Below are positions 33,109 through 42,100 of a DNA stretch of 64,000 nt, in pieces. Each line of letters starts with the position of its first letter. Positions within the stretch are counted from its first letter, which is position 1. The stretch spans positions 1-64,000 of the forward strand of contig NZ_RRYT01000010.1 of the NCBI RefSeq assembly GCF_006363815.1, read 5' to 3'. Origin of the DNA: Thermomonospora catenispora. Lineage in GTDB: Bacteria; Actinomycetota; Actinomycetes; Streptosporangiales; Streptosporangiaceae. The notes under the pieces were generated by a model. The model had not been told where the DNA came from, searched no databases, and was given only the letters and a program-made list of their open reading frames with translations. A program made the position numbers and the translations under genes.

Positions 33109-35292
33109 ATGGCGATCGGGCTGACCGAGGAACACGAGGCACTGGCCGCGTCGGTGCGCGGCCTGGTGGAACGGCACATCACCGCGCAGACGGTGCGCGC
33201 GGAGGTGGAGTCCCCACGGCGCGAGGGACGTCCCCCCTTCTGGGAGGCCCTGGCGGGGCAGGGGCTGCTCGGCCTCCATCTGCCGGAGGAGCACGGCGGC
33301 CAGGGCTTCGGCCTGGTCGAACAGGCCGTCGCCCTGGAGGAGCTGGGCCGGGCGCTGGCCCCCGGCCCGTACGTCCCGACCGTGCTGGCCTCCGCCGCCA
33401 TCGCCGCGTACGGCGCCGACGAGGCCCGCGCCGACCTGCTGCCGTCCCTGGCCGACGGGTCGGCGACGGCGGCGGTGGCGCTGCGGGGGGAGTTCACCGC
33501 GGACGGCTCCCGCATCCGGGGATCGGCCGAGACGGTGCTCGGCGCCCCGCTGGCGGACCTGCTCCTCCTGCCGCTGGGCGAGGACGAATGGGCGGTGGTG
33601 GACGCCGCCGACGCCGTGATCGAGGCCGGGGACTCCCTCGACCTGACCCGCCCGGTCGGGAGCGTCCGGGTGTCGGACGCGACCGTCCCGCTGGAGCGGA
33701 TCCTGCACGGACCGATCCGGGACCTCGCCGTCGTGGTGCTGGGCGCGGAGGCGTGCGGCCTCGCCGGGCGGGCCACCGAGGACGCCACCGCCTACGCCAA
33801 GCTCCGCGAGCAGTTCGGCCGCCCCATCGGGCAGTTCCAGGGCGTCAAGCACAAGATCGCCCGGATGCTGATCGCCACCGAACGGGCCCGGGCCGCCGTC
33901 TGGGACGCCGCCCGCGCGATCGACGCCGGCGAGCGGGCCGACCAGCGCGGGTACGCGATCGGCGTGGCCGGGGCGCTGGCCGGGGACGCGGCCGTGACCT
34001 GCGCCCAGGACAACATCCAGGTCCACGGCGGCATCGGCTACACCTTCGAGCACGACGCCCACCTGATCTACCGGCGGGCGCTGACGCTGCGCGCACTGAC
34101 CGGCCGCGCCTCCGCCCACCACGCCCGCGTGGCGCGGCTGGCGCTGGACGGGCTCCGCCGCCCCATCGAGGTCGACCTGCCCGAGGAGGCCGCCCCGCTG
34201 CGCGCGCGGATCCGGAAAGAGGTCGCCGAACTGGCCGAGATGGACCCGCTCACCCAGCGGGCGGCGATGGCCGAGGGCGGCTGGGTCACCCCGCACCTGC
34301 CCAGGCCGTGGGGCCGGGACGCCGGACCGCTGGAGCAGATCGTCATCCAGCAGGAGCTGCGGCGCGCCGGCGTCCGCCCGGTGCCGCTGATGATCGCCGC
34401 CTGGGTGGTGCCGTCGCTGGTCCAATACGGCACCCCCGAGCAGCAGGAGCGGTTCCTGCCGCCGACGCTGCGCGGCGAGATCCTGTGGTGCCAGCTGTTC
34501 AGCGAGCCCGGCGCCGGCTCCGACCTGGCGAGCCTGACCACCCGGGCGGAGAAGGTCGAGGGCGGCTGGCGGATCACCGGCCAGAAGATCTGGAACTCGC
34601 TGGCCCGGGAGGCCCAGTGGGGCATCTGCCTGGCCCGCACCGATCCCGACGCCCCCAAGCACGAGGGCATCACCTATTTCCTGGTCGACATGGCCTCCGA
34701 GGGCATCGAGGTCCGTCCGCTGCGCGAGTGCACCGGCGAGGCGGTGTTCAACGAGGTCTTCCTCGACGGGGTGTTCGTGCCCGATGAGCTGGTGGTGGGG
34801 CCGGTCAACCAGGGCTGGAAGGTGGCCCGCAACACGCTGGCCAACGAGCGGGTCGGGCTGACCAGCTCCTTCCAGCTCGGCGCGAGCCTGCCCAAGCTGG
34901 TCGGCCTGATCAGGGAGCTGGAGCTGGGCGACGACCCGGTGGTGCTGGACGGCCTGGGCCGGCTGGCCGCCGACGAGCACGCCTACCTGCTGCTGGGGCT
35001 GCGCGCCACGCTCCGGCAGCTGTCGGGCACCGACCCCGGCGCCACCGCCAACGTCCGCAAGCTGGTGGCGATGGAGCACGGCCAGCGGGTCACCGAGTAC
35101 GGCTTCACCCTCCTCGGCGAGGAGGGCGCGCTGACCGGCGGCCGCAAGTCCGAGCTGCGCCGCCGGTGGACGTTCTGGCTGCTGGCGTCGCGGGCGATGA
35201 CGATCGGCGGCGGCACCACCGAGGTCAACCTGAACGTCATCGGCGAGCGCATCCTCGGCCTGCCCCGCGACCCGGAGCCGCCCCGCCGCTGA
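33109..35292 (+). CDS. Tandem-domain acyl-CoA dehydrogenase (FadE type)
   Basis: 727 aa comprising two acyl-CoA dehydrogenase domains in one chain. Domain 1 (about 1-350) ends with LREQFGRPIGQFQGVKHKIA and QVHGGIGYTFEHDAHLIYRR. Domain 2 (about 370-727) carries CQLFSEPGAGSDLASLTTRA, KIWNSLAREAQWGICLARTD and TIGGGTTEVNLNVIGERILG. Length and layout match mycobacterial FadE6/FadE22/FadE34 proteins, where fused domains replace the alpha2beta2 steroid or branched-chain dehydrogenases. The ATG follows AAGGTGG. The substrate is probably a branched or steroid side-chain acyl-CoA; this is inference from architecture. Confidence 0.9.
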   Translation: MAIGLTEEHEALAASVRGLVERHITAQTVRAEVESPRREGRPPFWEALAGQGLLGLHLPEEHGGQGFGLVEQAVALEELGRALAPGPYVPTVLASAAIAAYGADEARADLLPSLADGSATAAVALRGEFTADGSRIRGSAETVLGAPLADLLLLPLGEDEWAVVDAADAVIEAGDSLDLTRPVGSVRVSDATVPLERILHGPIRDLAVVVLGAEACGLAGRATEDATAYAKLREQFGRPIGQFQGVKHKIARMLIATERARAAVWDAARAIDAGERADQRGYAIGVAGALAGDAAVTCAQDNIQVHGGIGYTFEHDAHLIYRRALTLRALTGRASAHHARVARLALDGLRRPIEVDLPEEAAPLRARIRKEVAELAEMDPLTQRAAMAEGGWVTPHLPRPWGRDAGPLEQIVIQQELRRAGVRPVPLMIAAWVVPSLVQYGTPEQQERFLPPTLRGEILWCQLFSEPGAGSDLASLTTRAEKVEGGWRITGQKIWNSLAREAQWGICLARTDPDAPKHEGITYFLVDMASEGIEVRPLRECTGEAVFNEVFLDGVFVPDELVVGPVNQGWKVARNTLANERVGLTSSFQLGASLPKLVGLIRELELGDDPVVLDGLGRLAADEHAYLLLGLRATLRQLSGTDPGATANVRKLVAMEHGQRVTEYGFTLLGEEGALTGGRKSELRRRWTFWLLASRAMTIGGGTTEVNLNVIGERILGLPRDPEPPRR

Positions 35293-35361
35293 CCGGCGGC
35301 GCCGGCCGACGGGCGCCCGCCGGCCGGGGCGTCCGCGGGCCGGGCGGACGGGACGATCGGG

Positions 35362-35367
35362 TAGCCT
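35362..35367 (+). promoter_or_regulatory. -10 box TAGCCT for the envelope-glycan gene row
   Basis: TAGCCT lies 9 nt before ATG 35377, which has no SD. Probable near-leaderless promoter for the row of plus-strand glycan genes. Confidence 0.35.
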
Positions 35368-35376
35368 CCTGCGCCT

Positions 35377-37095
35377 ATGGCGGGACGGATGCGGCACCTG
35401 ACGGCCGCCCTGGTCGGGCTGGGGCTCGGGCTGGCGGCGCTGGGGCCGGCGCTCTCCCCCGGGTTCACGCTGGCCTACGACATGGTGTTCGTGCCCGAGC
35501 CCGAGTTCGACCGGATGACGTTCGGGCTGACTGGGACGCTGCCGCGCCATGTGCCCAGCGACGCGCTGGTCGCGCTGCTGGGCACGCTGCTGCCCGGCGA
35601 TCTGGTGCAGAAGCTGATCCTGCTGTCGGTCTTCGTCATGGCGTGCACCTCGGCGGCCTGGCTGGTGCCGTCGGAGCACGCGGCGGCCCGGCTGGCGGCG
35701 GGCGTCTGCTACGCCTGGAACCCGTTCGTCGCCGAGCGGCTGCTGCTGGGCCAGTGGGCGCTGCTGCTGGGGTACGCCGCCCTGCCGTGGGCGCTGGGGC
35801 GGGCCGCCGGCGTCACCGCACGCGGCGGGGGGCGGCGGCTGCTGCTGTCTTTGGTGCCCGCCGGGATCGGGGGGTTCGCGGCGCTGGCGGTCTCCGGGCT
35901 GGCCGCGCTGGTCGTCGCGGTGACGGCCGCGCGCCCGCGGGCGACGGCGGCGCTGCGGGTCGCCGGGGCGGTGCTGGTGCTGAGCCTGCCGTGGCTGGTG
36001 ACCGGTTGGCTGCGGCCCGCGGGGGTTCCGGCGGACACGGCGGCGGTGGAGGCGTTCGCGGCCCGCGCCGACACCCCGTTCGGGGCGGTGGGCAGCCTGC
36101 TGCTGCTGGGCGGCGTGTGGAACGGCGAAACGGTGCCCCGCCAGTACGGACACCCGGTGACGGCGACGGCCTGGCTGCTGGTGGTGCTCGCCGCCCTCGC
36201 CGCGTACGGGCATCGGTGGCGATGCGAGCGGGACCCGGCGTATGCCGGCGTCGCGGCGGCCGGACTGGCCGGGTTCGCGGTGGCCGCGCTGGGGGCGGTG
36301 GCGCCCTGGCTGCTGCGCGGACTGATCGCGCTGTGGCCGGGGTTCGCGGTGCTGCGGGACGGGCAGCAGTACGTCGCGCCGCTGGCGGTGGTCGTGGCCG
36401 TCGGGGCGGGGCTGGCGGTGGCGTGGCTGCTGCCGCGGGTGCCCGCCTTCGGCGTGGTGTGCGCGGCGCTGCTGCCGATCGCGCTGCTGCCGTCGCTGGC
36501 GTGGGGCGCCGCCGGACGGCTGCAGTCCGTGCGGTATCCGGACTCTTGGGAACAGGCCCGCCGGATCGTCCGGGCCGACCGCGTCCCCGGCGACGTCCTC
36601 GTCCTGCCGTGGGCGCCGTACCGGTCGTACCCGTGGAACGGCCACCGCCGGGTGCTGAACCCGCTGCCCCGCTATCTGCCCCGCCGGGTGGTCCTCAACG
36701 ACGCCGTCACGGTCGGGGACATCACCGTGCCCACCGAGGACCCCCGCGCCAAGGGGCTCGACGCCGCCGTCCGCGGGCACGGGCCGCTGACGGCGACGCT
36801 GCGCGCCCACGGGATCAGGTACGTGGCCGTCGACGCCGAGGCGCCGTCGGTGACGGCGGCGCTGCGGGCCAGGATGCCCGAGGCGAGGGTCGTCCTGTCC
36901 GCTCCGGAGCTGACGTTGCTCCAGGTGCCGTCCCCACGACGACCCGTCGACCCCGCTCCACCGCAGGTCATAGTGGTGATAGCGTGGATTGTCACGATCG
37001 GCGTCGTTGGCTGGTCAATGTCCGGAACACCCATTAACCTTGTCGCTCACTCCACCCCGTTCAGCCGCAGAAAGGCCCCCCTATGCGGATCGTGA
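35377..37095 (+). CDS. Polytopic GT-C-like membrane protein
   Basis: 572-aa protein with roughly ten or more hydrophobic helices. An N-terminal extracellular acidic loop follows TM1 (YDMVFVPEPEFDRMTFG), where GT-C enzymes carry their catalytic Asp/Glu. The segment RLAAGVCYAWNPFVAERLLLGQWALL resembles the corresponding part of the AftD-like protein encoded 3 kb downstream (SRLVGGLAYALTPHGLATLG), so the two are probably distantly related. A C-terminal soluble part is predicted (NGHRRVLNPLPRYLPRR onward). The last 13 bp overlap the next small gene. It probably uses a polyprenyl-phosphate sugar to build an envelope glycan; activity is not shown. Confidence 0.78.
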   Translation: MAGRMRHLTAALVGLGLGLAALGPALSPGFTLAYDMVFVPEPEFDRMTFGLTGTLPRHVPSDALVALLGTLLPGDLVQKLILLSVFVMACTSAAWLVPSEHAAARLAAGVCYAWNPFVAERLLLGQWALLLGYAALPWALGRAAGVTARGGGRRLLLSLVPAGIGGFAALAVSGLAALVVAVTAARPRATAALRVAGAVLVLSLPWLVTGWLRPAGVPADTAAVEAFAARADTPFGAVGSLLLLGGVWNGETVPRQYGHPVTATAWLLVVLAALAAYGHRWRCERDPAYAGVAAAGLAGFAVAALGAVAPWLLRGLIALWPGFAVLRDGQQYVAPLAVVVAVGAGLAVAWLLPRVPAFGVVCAALLPIALLPSLAWGAAGRLQSVRYPDSWEQARRIVRADRVPGDVLVLPWAPYRSYPWNGHRRVLNPLPRYLPRRVVLNDAVTVGDITVPTEDPRAKGLDAAVRGHGPLTATLRAHGIRYVAVDAEAPSVTAALRARMPEARVVLSAPELTLLQVPSPRRPVDPAPPQVIVVIAWIVTIGVVGWSMSGTPINLVAHSTPFSRRKAPLCGS

Positions 37096-37214
37096 TCGCC
37101 GCTGTCCTCGGTGTGTTCCTGGCCGGTGTCGGCTCGTTCGGTGTCGTTCAGCTGGTCGACTCCAGCCAGCAGGAGCCCGTCATCCAGCCGCTGTACAACT
37201 ACGGCACCCGGTGA
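37083..37214 (+). CDS. 43-aa DUF2613-like membrane microprotein
   Basis: M-R-I-V-I-A-A-V-L-G-V-F-L-A-G-V-G-S-F-G, then VVQLVDSSQQEPVIQPLYNY and GTR. It is a single hydrophobic helix with a short polar tail. It starts inside the upstream gene (13-bp overlap) and has AGAAAGG 8 nt before its ATG. In mycobacteria a small DUF2613 protein (Rv0236A) is encoded next to aftD, and this gene occupies the equivalent place near an AftD homologue, which supports the assignment. Function unknown; possibly an AftD accessory subunit. Confidence 0.72.
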   Translation: MRIVIAAVLGVFLAGVGSFGVVQLVDSSQQEPVIQPLYNYGTR

Positions 37215-37227
37215 TCGGCCGCCCGTG

Positions 37228-38028
37228 ATGGGGCGTTCCCCGCGGCCCGCCGACGGCGCGCCGCAGCTGGAGATCGTCGTTCCCGCCTACAACGAGGAAC
37301 GACGGCTGCCGCGCGGCCTGGCGCTGCTGGAGGAGCGGCTGGCGTCGCTGCCGGTGGCGGCCGAGGTCATCGTGGTGGACAACGCCAGCACCGACGGCAC
37401 CGCCGAGGTGGTGCGGCGGTGGGACGGCACGGTGCCGGTCCGGCTGCTGCACTGCGCCGAACGCGGCAAGGGCGCGGCGGTGCGCGCCGGCCTGCTGGCC
37501 ACCACCGCCCCCTACGTCGGGTTCTGCGACGCCGACATGGCCACCGAGCTGTCCGCGCTGCAGACGGCGCTGAAACTGCTCGACGAGGGGCGCCCGGTGG
37601 TGGTCGGCTCCCGCCGGCACCCCGACTCCGTGGTCGAGGGGTACGGGAAGCCGCTGCGCCGGATCGGCGCCCTGGTGTTCAACCTGATGATCCGCGACCT
37701 GGTCGGCGGCATCGCCGACACCCAGTGCGGGTTCAAGTTCTTCGCCGGGCCGCTGGCCCGCCAGGCCGCCGCAGACCTGCAGACCACCGGCTTCTCCTTC
37801 GACGTGGAGCTGCTGCTGCACTGCGTCCGGCGCGGCGCCTCGATCACCGACATCCCGGTGGTCTGGCACGACGTGCCCGGCACCACGTTCTCCCTGCGCC
37901 GCCACGCCGTCGGGTGCCTGCGCGACCTGCTGCGGATCCGCCGGACGGCCAGCCCCCGGCCGGACGCCGCGTCCTCCTCCGCCGTCGCCCTGGCGATGCC
38001 CGAGCCCCCGGCGCCCGGGACCCGATGA
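37228..38028 (+). CDS. Family 2 glycosyltransferase (dolichyl/polyprenyl-phosphate sugar synthase type)
   Basis: 266 aa GT-A fold enzyme. N-terminal LEIVVPAYNEERRLPRGLAL, nucleotide-binding VIVVDNASTDGTAEVV, the metal-binding pair in VGFCDADMATELSALQ, and GFKFFAGPLARQAAADLQTT with FDVELLLHC are the landmarks of the Alg5/DPM-like group. No C-terminal TM domain is present. ATG 37228 (or GTG 37225) starts 14 bp after the microprotein. The stop overlaps the next start (ATGA). It probably makes the polyprenyl-phosphate-linked donor for the GT-C enzymes encoded around it. Confidence 0.88.
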   Translation: MGRSPRPADGAPQLEIVVPAYNEERRLPRGLALLEERLASLPVAAEVIVVDNASTDGTAEVVRRWDGTVPVRLLHCAERGKGAAVRAGLLATTAPYVGFCDADMATELSALQTALKLLDEGRPVVVGSRRHPDSVVEGYGKPLRRIGALVFNLMIRDLVGGIADTQCGFKFFAGPLARQAAADLQTTGFSFDVELLLHCVRRGASITDIPVVWHDVPGTTFSLRRHAVGCLRDLLRIRRTASPRPDAASSSAVALAMPEPPAPGTR

Positions 38029-39197
38029 CCCCTGGACCGGCGGGCCGTCGGCTGCGGCTGGCGGTCGTCAACTGGCGCGACCCCTGGCATCCGGCCGCCG
38101 GCGGGGCGGAGCGCTACGCCTGGGAGCTGGCCCGTCGGCTGGCCGCCGCCGGGATGGACGTGCGGTACGTGACGGCGCGGGCGCCCGGGCAGAGCCGGCG
38201 CACCGAGGCCGAGGGAGTGCGCGTGGTGCGGCTCGGCGGCCGGTTCACCGTCTACCCGCTGGTCCTGCTGTGGATGCTGCTCCGCCGCCGGAGCTTCGAC
38301 GCGGTGCTGGACTGCCAGAACGGCATCCCTTTCTTCACCCCCTGGGTGCTGCCGCGCCGGGTGCCGGTGTTCTGCGTGGTCCACCACGTGCACACCGAGC
38401 AGTTCGGCCTGTACTTCCCCGCCTGGCTGGCCGGGCTGGGACGACTGCTGGAGGGCCCGGTCGCCAACCGGACCTACCGGCGGCACGCCTGCGTGGCGGT
38501 CTCCCGGTCCACCGCCCGCGACCTGCGCGAGAAGCTGGGCTGGCGGGGACCGGTGCACCTGGTCTACAACGGCCTCACCATGCCGCCCGGCCCGGTGCGC
38601 CCCGCCGAAGGGCTCGGCTCCCCGGCGCTGGTGTGCGTCAACCGGCTCGTCCCGCACAAGCGCGTCGACCGGCTCGTCGACCTGGCCGACCGGCTCCGCG
38701 ACCGGCACCCGGGGCTGCGCCTCCACCTGGTCGGCGACGGACCGGAGGCCGGACCGCTGGCCGCGCTGATCGCCGAACGCGGCCTGGACGACGTGGTCGC
38801 CCTGCACGGATTCGTCTCCGAGGAGGACAAGGCCGCCCTGCTCGCCGGGGCAGACCTGCACGTCAACGCCTCCCGGGGCGAGGGCTGGGGACTGTCGGTG
38901 ATCGAAGCGGCGTCCCTGGGAGTGCCCACGGTCGCCTACGATGTGCCCGGCCTGCGCGAGGCGGTCCGGGACGGCGAGACCGGCTGGCTCGTGCACGACG
39001 GCGAGGACCTCGCCGACGTGGTGGAGCGGGCGCTGAAGGAGCTGGCGGACCCCCGGCGCCGGGCCGAGATCGCCGCGCGGTGCCGGGACCGGGCGGCCCG
39101 CTTCGACTGGGACCGCAGCGCCGAACGGATGGGCGCGTTGATCCACCGGGCCGTGCACGCGAGGAGGAGCAGGGGGCGAGGACGCTGGTGGCGCTGA
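38025..39197 (+). CDS. Family 4 glycosyltransferase
   Basis: 390 aa GT-B enzyme. The N-terminal acceptor domain has WHPAAGGAERYAWELARRLA. The C-terminal donor domain has VNRLVPHKRVDRLVDLADRL, HLVGDGPEAGPLAALIAERG and the GT4 EX7E region SRGEGWGLSVIEAASLGVP with TVAYDVPGLREAV. The ATG overlaps the GT2 stop by 4 nt and its own end overlaps the AftD-like start by 10 nt, so the three are translationally coupled. It is likely to use a nucleotide-sugar donor on the cytoplasmic face. The sugar cannot be deduced. Confidence 0.9.
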   Translation: MTPGPAGRRLRLAVVNWRDPWHPAAGGAERYAWELARRLAAAGMDVRYVTARAPGQSRRTEAEGVRVVRLGGRFTVYPLVLLWMLLRRRSFDAVLDCQNGIPFFTPWVLPRRVPVFCVVHHVHTEQFGLYFPAWLAGLGRLLEGPVANRTYRRHACVAVSRSTARDLREKLGWRGPVHLVYNGLTMPPGPVRPAEGLGSPALVCVNRLVPHKRVDRLVDLADRLRDRHPGLRLHLVGDGPEAGPLAALIAERGLDDVVALHGFVSEEDKAALLAGADLHVNASRGEGWGLSVIEAASLGVPTVAYDVPGLREAVRDGETGWLVHDGEDLADVVERALKELADPRRRAEIAARCRDRAARFDWDRSAERMGALIHRAVHARRSRGRGRWWR

Positions 39198-42100
39198 GGC
39201 GGAGCATCAGGGCGGGCGTGGACGCGCTCGCCCTGCGCCTGGCCGACGCCGACCGGGACACCGCCGCCGGGGAGGAGGACCTCGACGCGCGGCTGCGCGA
39301 ACGGATCCGGCTGATCGCCTGCTGCCTGGCGCTGACCATGCTGGCCATGGCCACCCGGCCGGGCCGGATCCTGGCCGACACCAAGATCGACATGGCCGAG
39401 AACCCGCTGGGGTTCCTCGGCCGCGCCCTGCACCTGTGGGATCCCGAGCAGTTCGGGCAGCTGCAGAACCAGGCGGTCGGCTACTGGTTCCCGATGGGCC
39501 CGTTCCACGCCCTCGGCGACCTGATCGGGATGCCCGTCTGGATCGTCCAGCGGCTGTGGCTGGCGCTGCTGCTGTGCCTGGCGTTCACCGGCGCCCACCG
39601 GCTGGCCGCCCGGCTGGGCATCGGCGGGCCGCTGTCCCGGCTGGTCGGCGGGCTGGCCTATGCGCTCACCCCGCACGGGCTGGCCACCCTGGGGCAGATC
39701 TCCTCGGAGTATCTGCCGCTGGCGATGCTGCCGTGGATCGTGCTGCCGCTCATCACCGCCGTGCAGGGGGGAAGCCGCATCCGCGCGGCGGCCCGCTCGG
39801 GGTTCGCGGTGGCCTGCTGCGGCGGCATCAACGCCGCCGCCACCGTCGCCGTGCTGGTCGTCCCGTTCCTGTACCTGCTCACCCGGCCCCGCGGCGCGCC
39901 CCGGATCCGGCTGGCCGCCTGGTGGGCCCTGGCGGTGGGGCTGGCTTCGGCATGGTGGCTGGTCCCGCTGCTGCTGACCGGCACCTACGGGTTCTCCTGG
40001 CTCACCTACACCGAGAAGGCCTCCGTCACCACCGGGCCGACCGGCCTGCTCACCGTGCTGCGCGGCGCCGAACGCTGGGTCAACTACCTGGTCGTCGACG
40101 GGCAGATCTGGTCGCCGGTCGGCTTCACGCTGTCGCTGGGCGTCCTGCCGGTGCTGTGCACCGCGGCGGTCGCCGCGCTCGGCCTGGTCGGCCTGCTGCG
40201 CCCCCGCCTGCCGGAACGCACGTTCCTGCTGCTCACCCTGCTGACCGGCCTGGCGATCATCTCGGCCGGGCACATCAGCGCCGTCGAGGGGCCGCTCGCC
40301 CCTCTCATGCGGGACCTGCTGGACGGGCCGCTGGCGCCGCTGCGCAACCTGCACAAGTTCGACGGGCTGGTGCGGCTGCCGCTGGCGCTGGGCATCGCCC
40401 ACCTGCTGGCGACGGTCCCGCGCGCCCGGCACCGGCTGCGGGTGCTGGCCGCGACGTACACGGCGCTGACGGGCGTGGCGGTCGCCGCGCTGAGCACCGG
40501 CCTGTCGGGCCACGGCGACTTCCCCCAGGTCCCCAAGTACTGGCGGGACGCGGCGGCCTGGCTGAACGCCCGGGCCGGGGAGCATGCGGTGCTGGCCCTG
40601 CCGGGCGCCCCGTTCGGCGAATATCTGTGGGGCCGGCCGATGGACGACATCATGCAGCCGCTGCTGTCGGCCCGCTGGGGGGTGCGGCAGCTGGTCCCGG
40701 CCGGCTCGCCCGGCTACACCCGCGCCCTGGACGCCATCGACCAGCGGGTGGTCACCGGCCGCTCCTCGCCGGGACTGAGCGAGTTCCTCGCCCGGATGAG
40801 CGTCCGCTACCTGCTGGTCCGCAACGACCTGGAACGCGACGGGCTGCGCGGCGGCTGGCCCGCCCGGCTGCACCAGGTGCTGGACGCCACCCCCGGGCTG
40901 ACCAAGGTCGCCCACTTCGGCCCGCAGGTCGGACAGCGCAGCGGCGACGCCGTCTCCACCTTCGACCAGGCCTATCCGGCGCTGGAGGTCTACGAGGTCG
41001 CCGACGCCGACGACGTGGTCAGCGTGAGCGGCACCCGGGACGCCGTCCGGCTGTACGGGGGACCGGAGGCGATGCTGACGCTGGCCGACGGGCAGCGGCT
41101 GCGCGGCCGGCCCGTGCTGCTCAACGACGACGCCCCGCAGATCCCCGCGACCCCCGTGGTGTCGGACTCGCTGCGGCTCACCCGGCGGCAGTTCGGCGAG
41201 CTGCACCAGATCTCGCCGACCCTCACCGAGGCCGAGCGCGACCGGGCCGCCGACATCCTCGACGACGGCTGGGACCGCTACGCCACCACCGCGGTCTACG
41301 CGGGGATCGCGTCGGTGACCTCCTCGGCGTCGGCGGCCGACCCGGAGGCGCCGCCTCATCTGCACGACCTCGGCCGCAACCCGTATGCGGCGCTCGACGG
41401 CGACCCCTCCACGTTCTGGGAGGCCGCCAGCTGGGCGGGGGCCGAGAACCAGTGGCTGAAGGTGGAGTTCACCCGGCCCATCGACCCCGGCCGGGTGACC
41501 GCCGCGTTCGTGCAGAACGAACATCTGCTCGGCCCTCCGCCGAGCCGGATCGCCGTGGAGACCGAGGCGGGCGTCGTCGCGCAGCCGGTCCGGGCCGTCG
41601 CCGAGCCGCAGACGCTGCAGGTGCCGCGCGGTGCGACCCGGTGGCTGCGGATCCGGATCCTGCGGTTGTCCAAGCCGGTGGCCGCCCCGGTCTACGGACG
41701 CGCCGCGATCTCCGAGCTGACCGTGCAGGGCGTGCGCGCGACCCGCACCTTCCGGCTGCCCGCCCCGCGGACCCGATCCGACCGCCCGATCTCCTACCTG
41801 ATGGAACGCGGCGTGGGCCGCGCCGACGAGTGCATGCCGGGCTCGGCGACCTGGGTGTGCAGCGCCTACCTGCACCGGCGGGACGAGGAGGGGCACGGCT
41901 TCGACCGGACGTTCTCCGCCCCCGCCGCCGCGCGCGGGACGCTCACCGGCACCGCGACCCTGGTGGATCCCGCCCTGGTCGCCCGCTACACCGGCGGCCG
42001 CGCAGGGGTGCAGGTCAGCGCCGACTCCGGACGGACGCACCCGGCGGCGGCGCCCAGGTCCGCCTTCGACGGCGACCCCGCCACCGTGTGGATCGCCGGG

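Noticed and set aside
29914-36810. 2298-codon open frame on the minus strand
   Set aside because: It runs antisense through the end of ssrA and several well-supported plus-strand genes. The product is low-complexity Arg/Pro/Gln/His sequence without domains, as expected from high-GC third-position bias.
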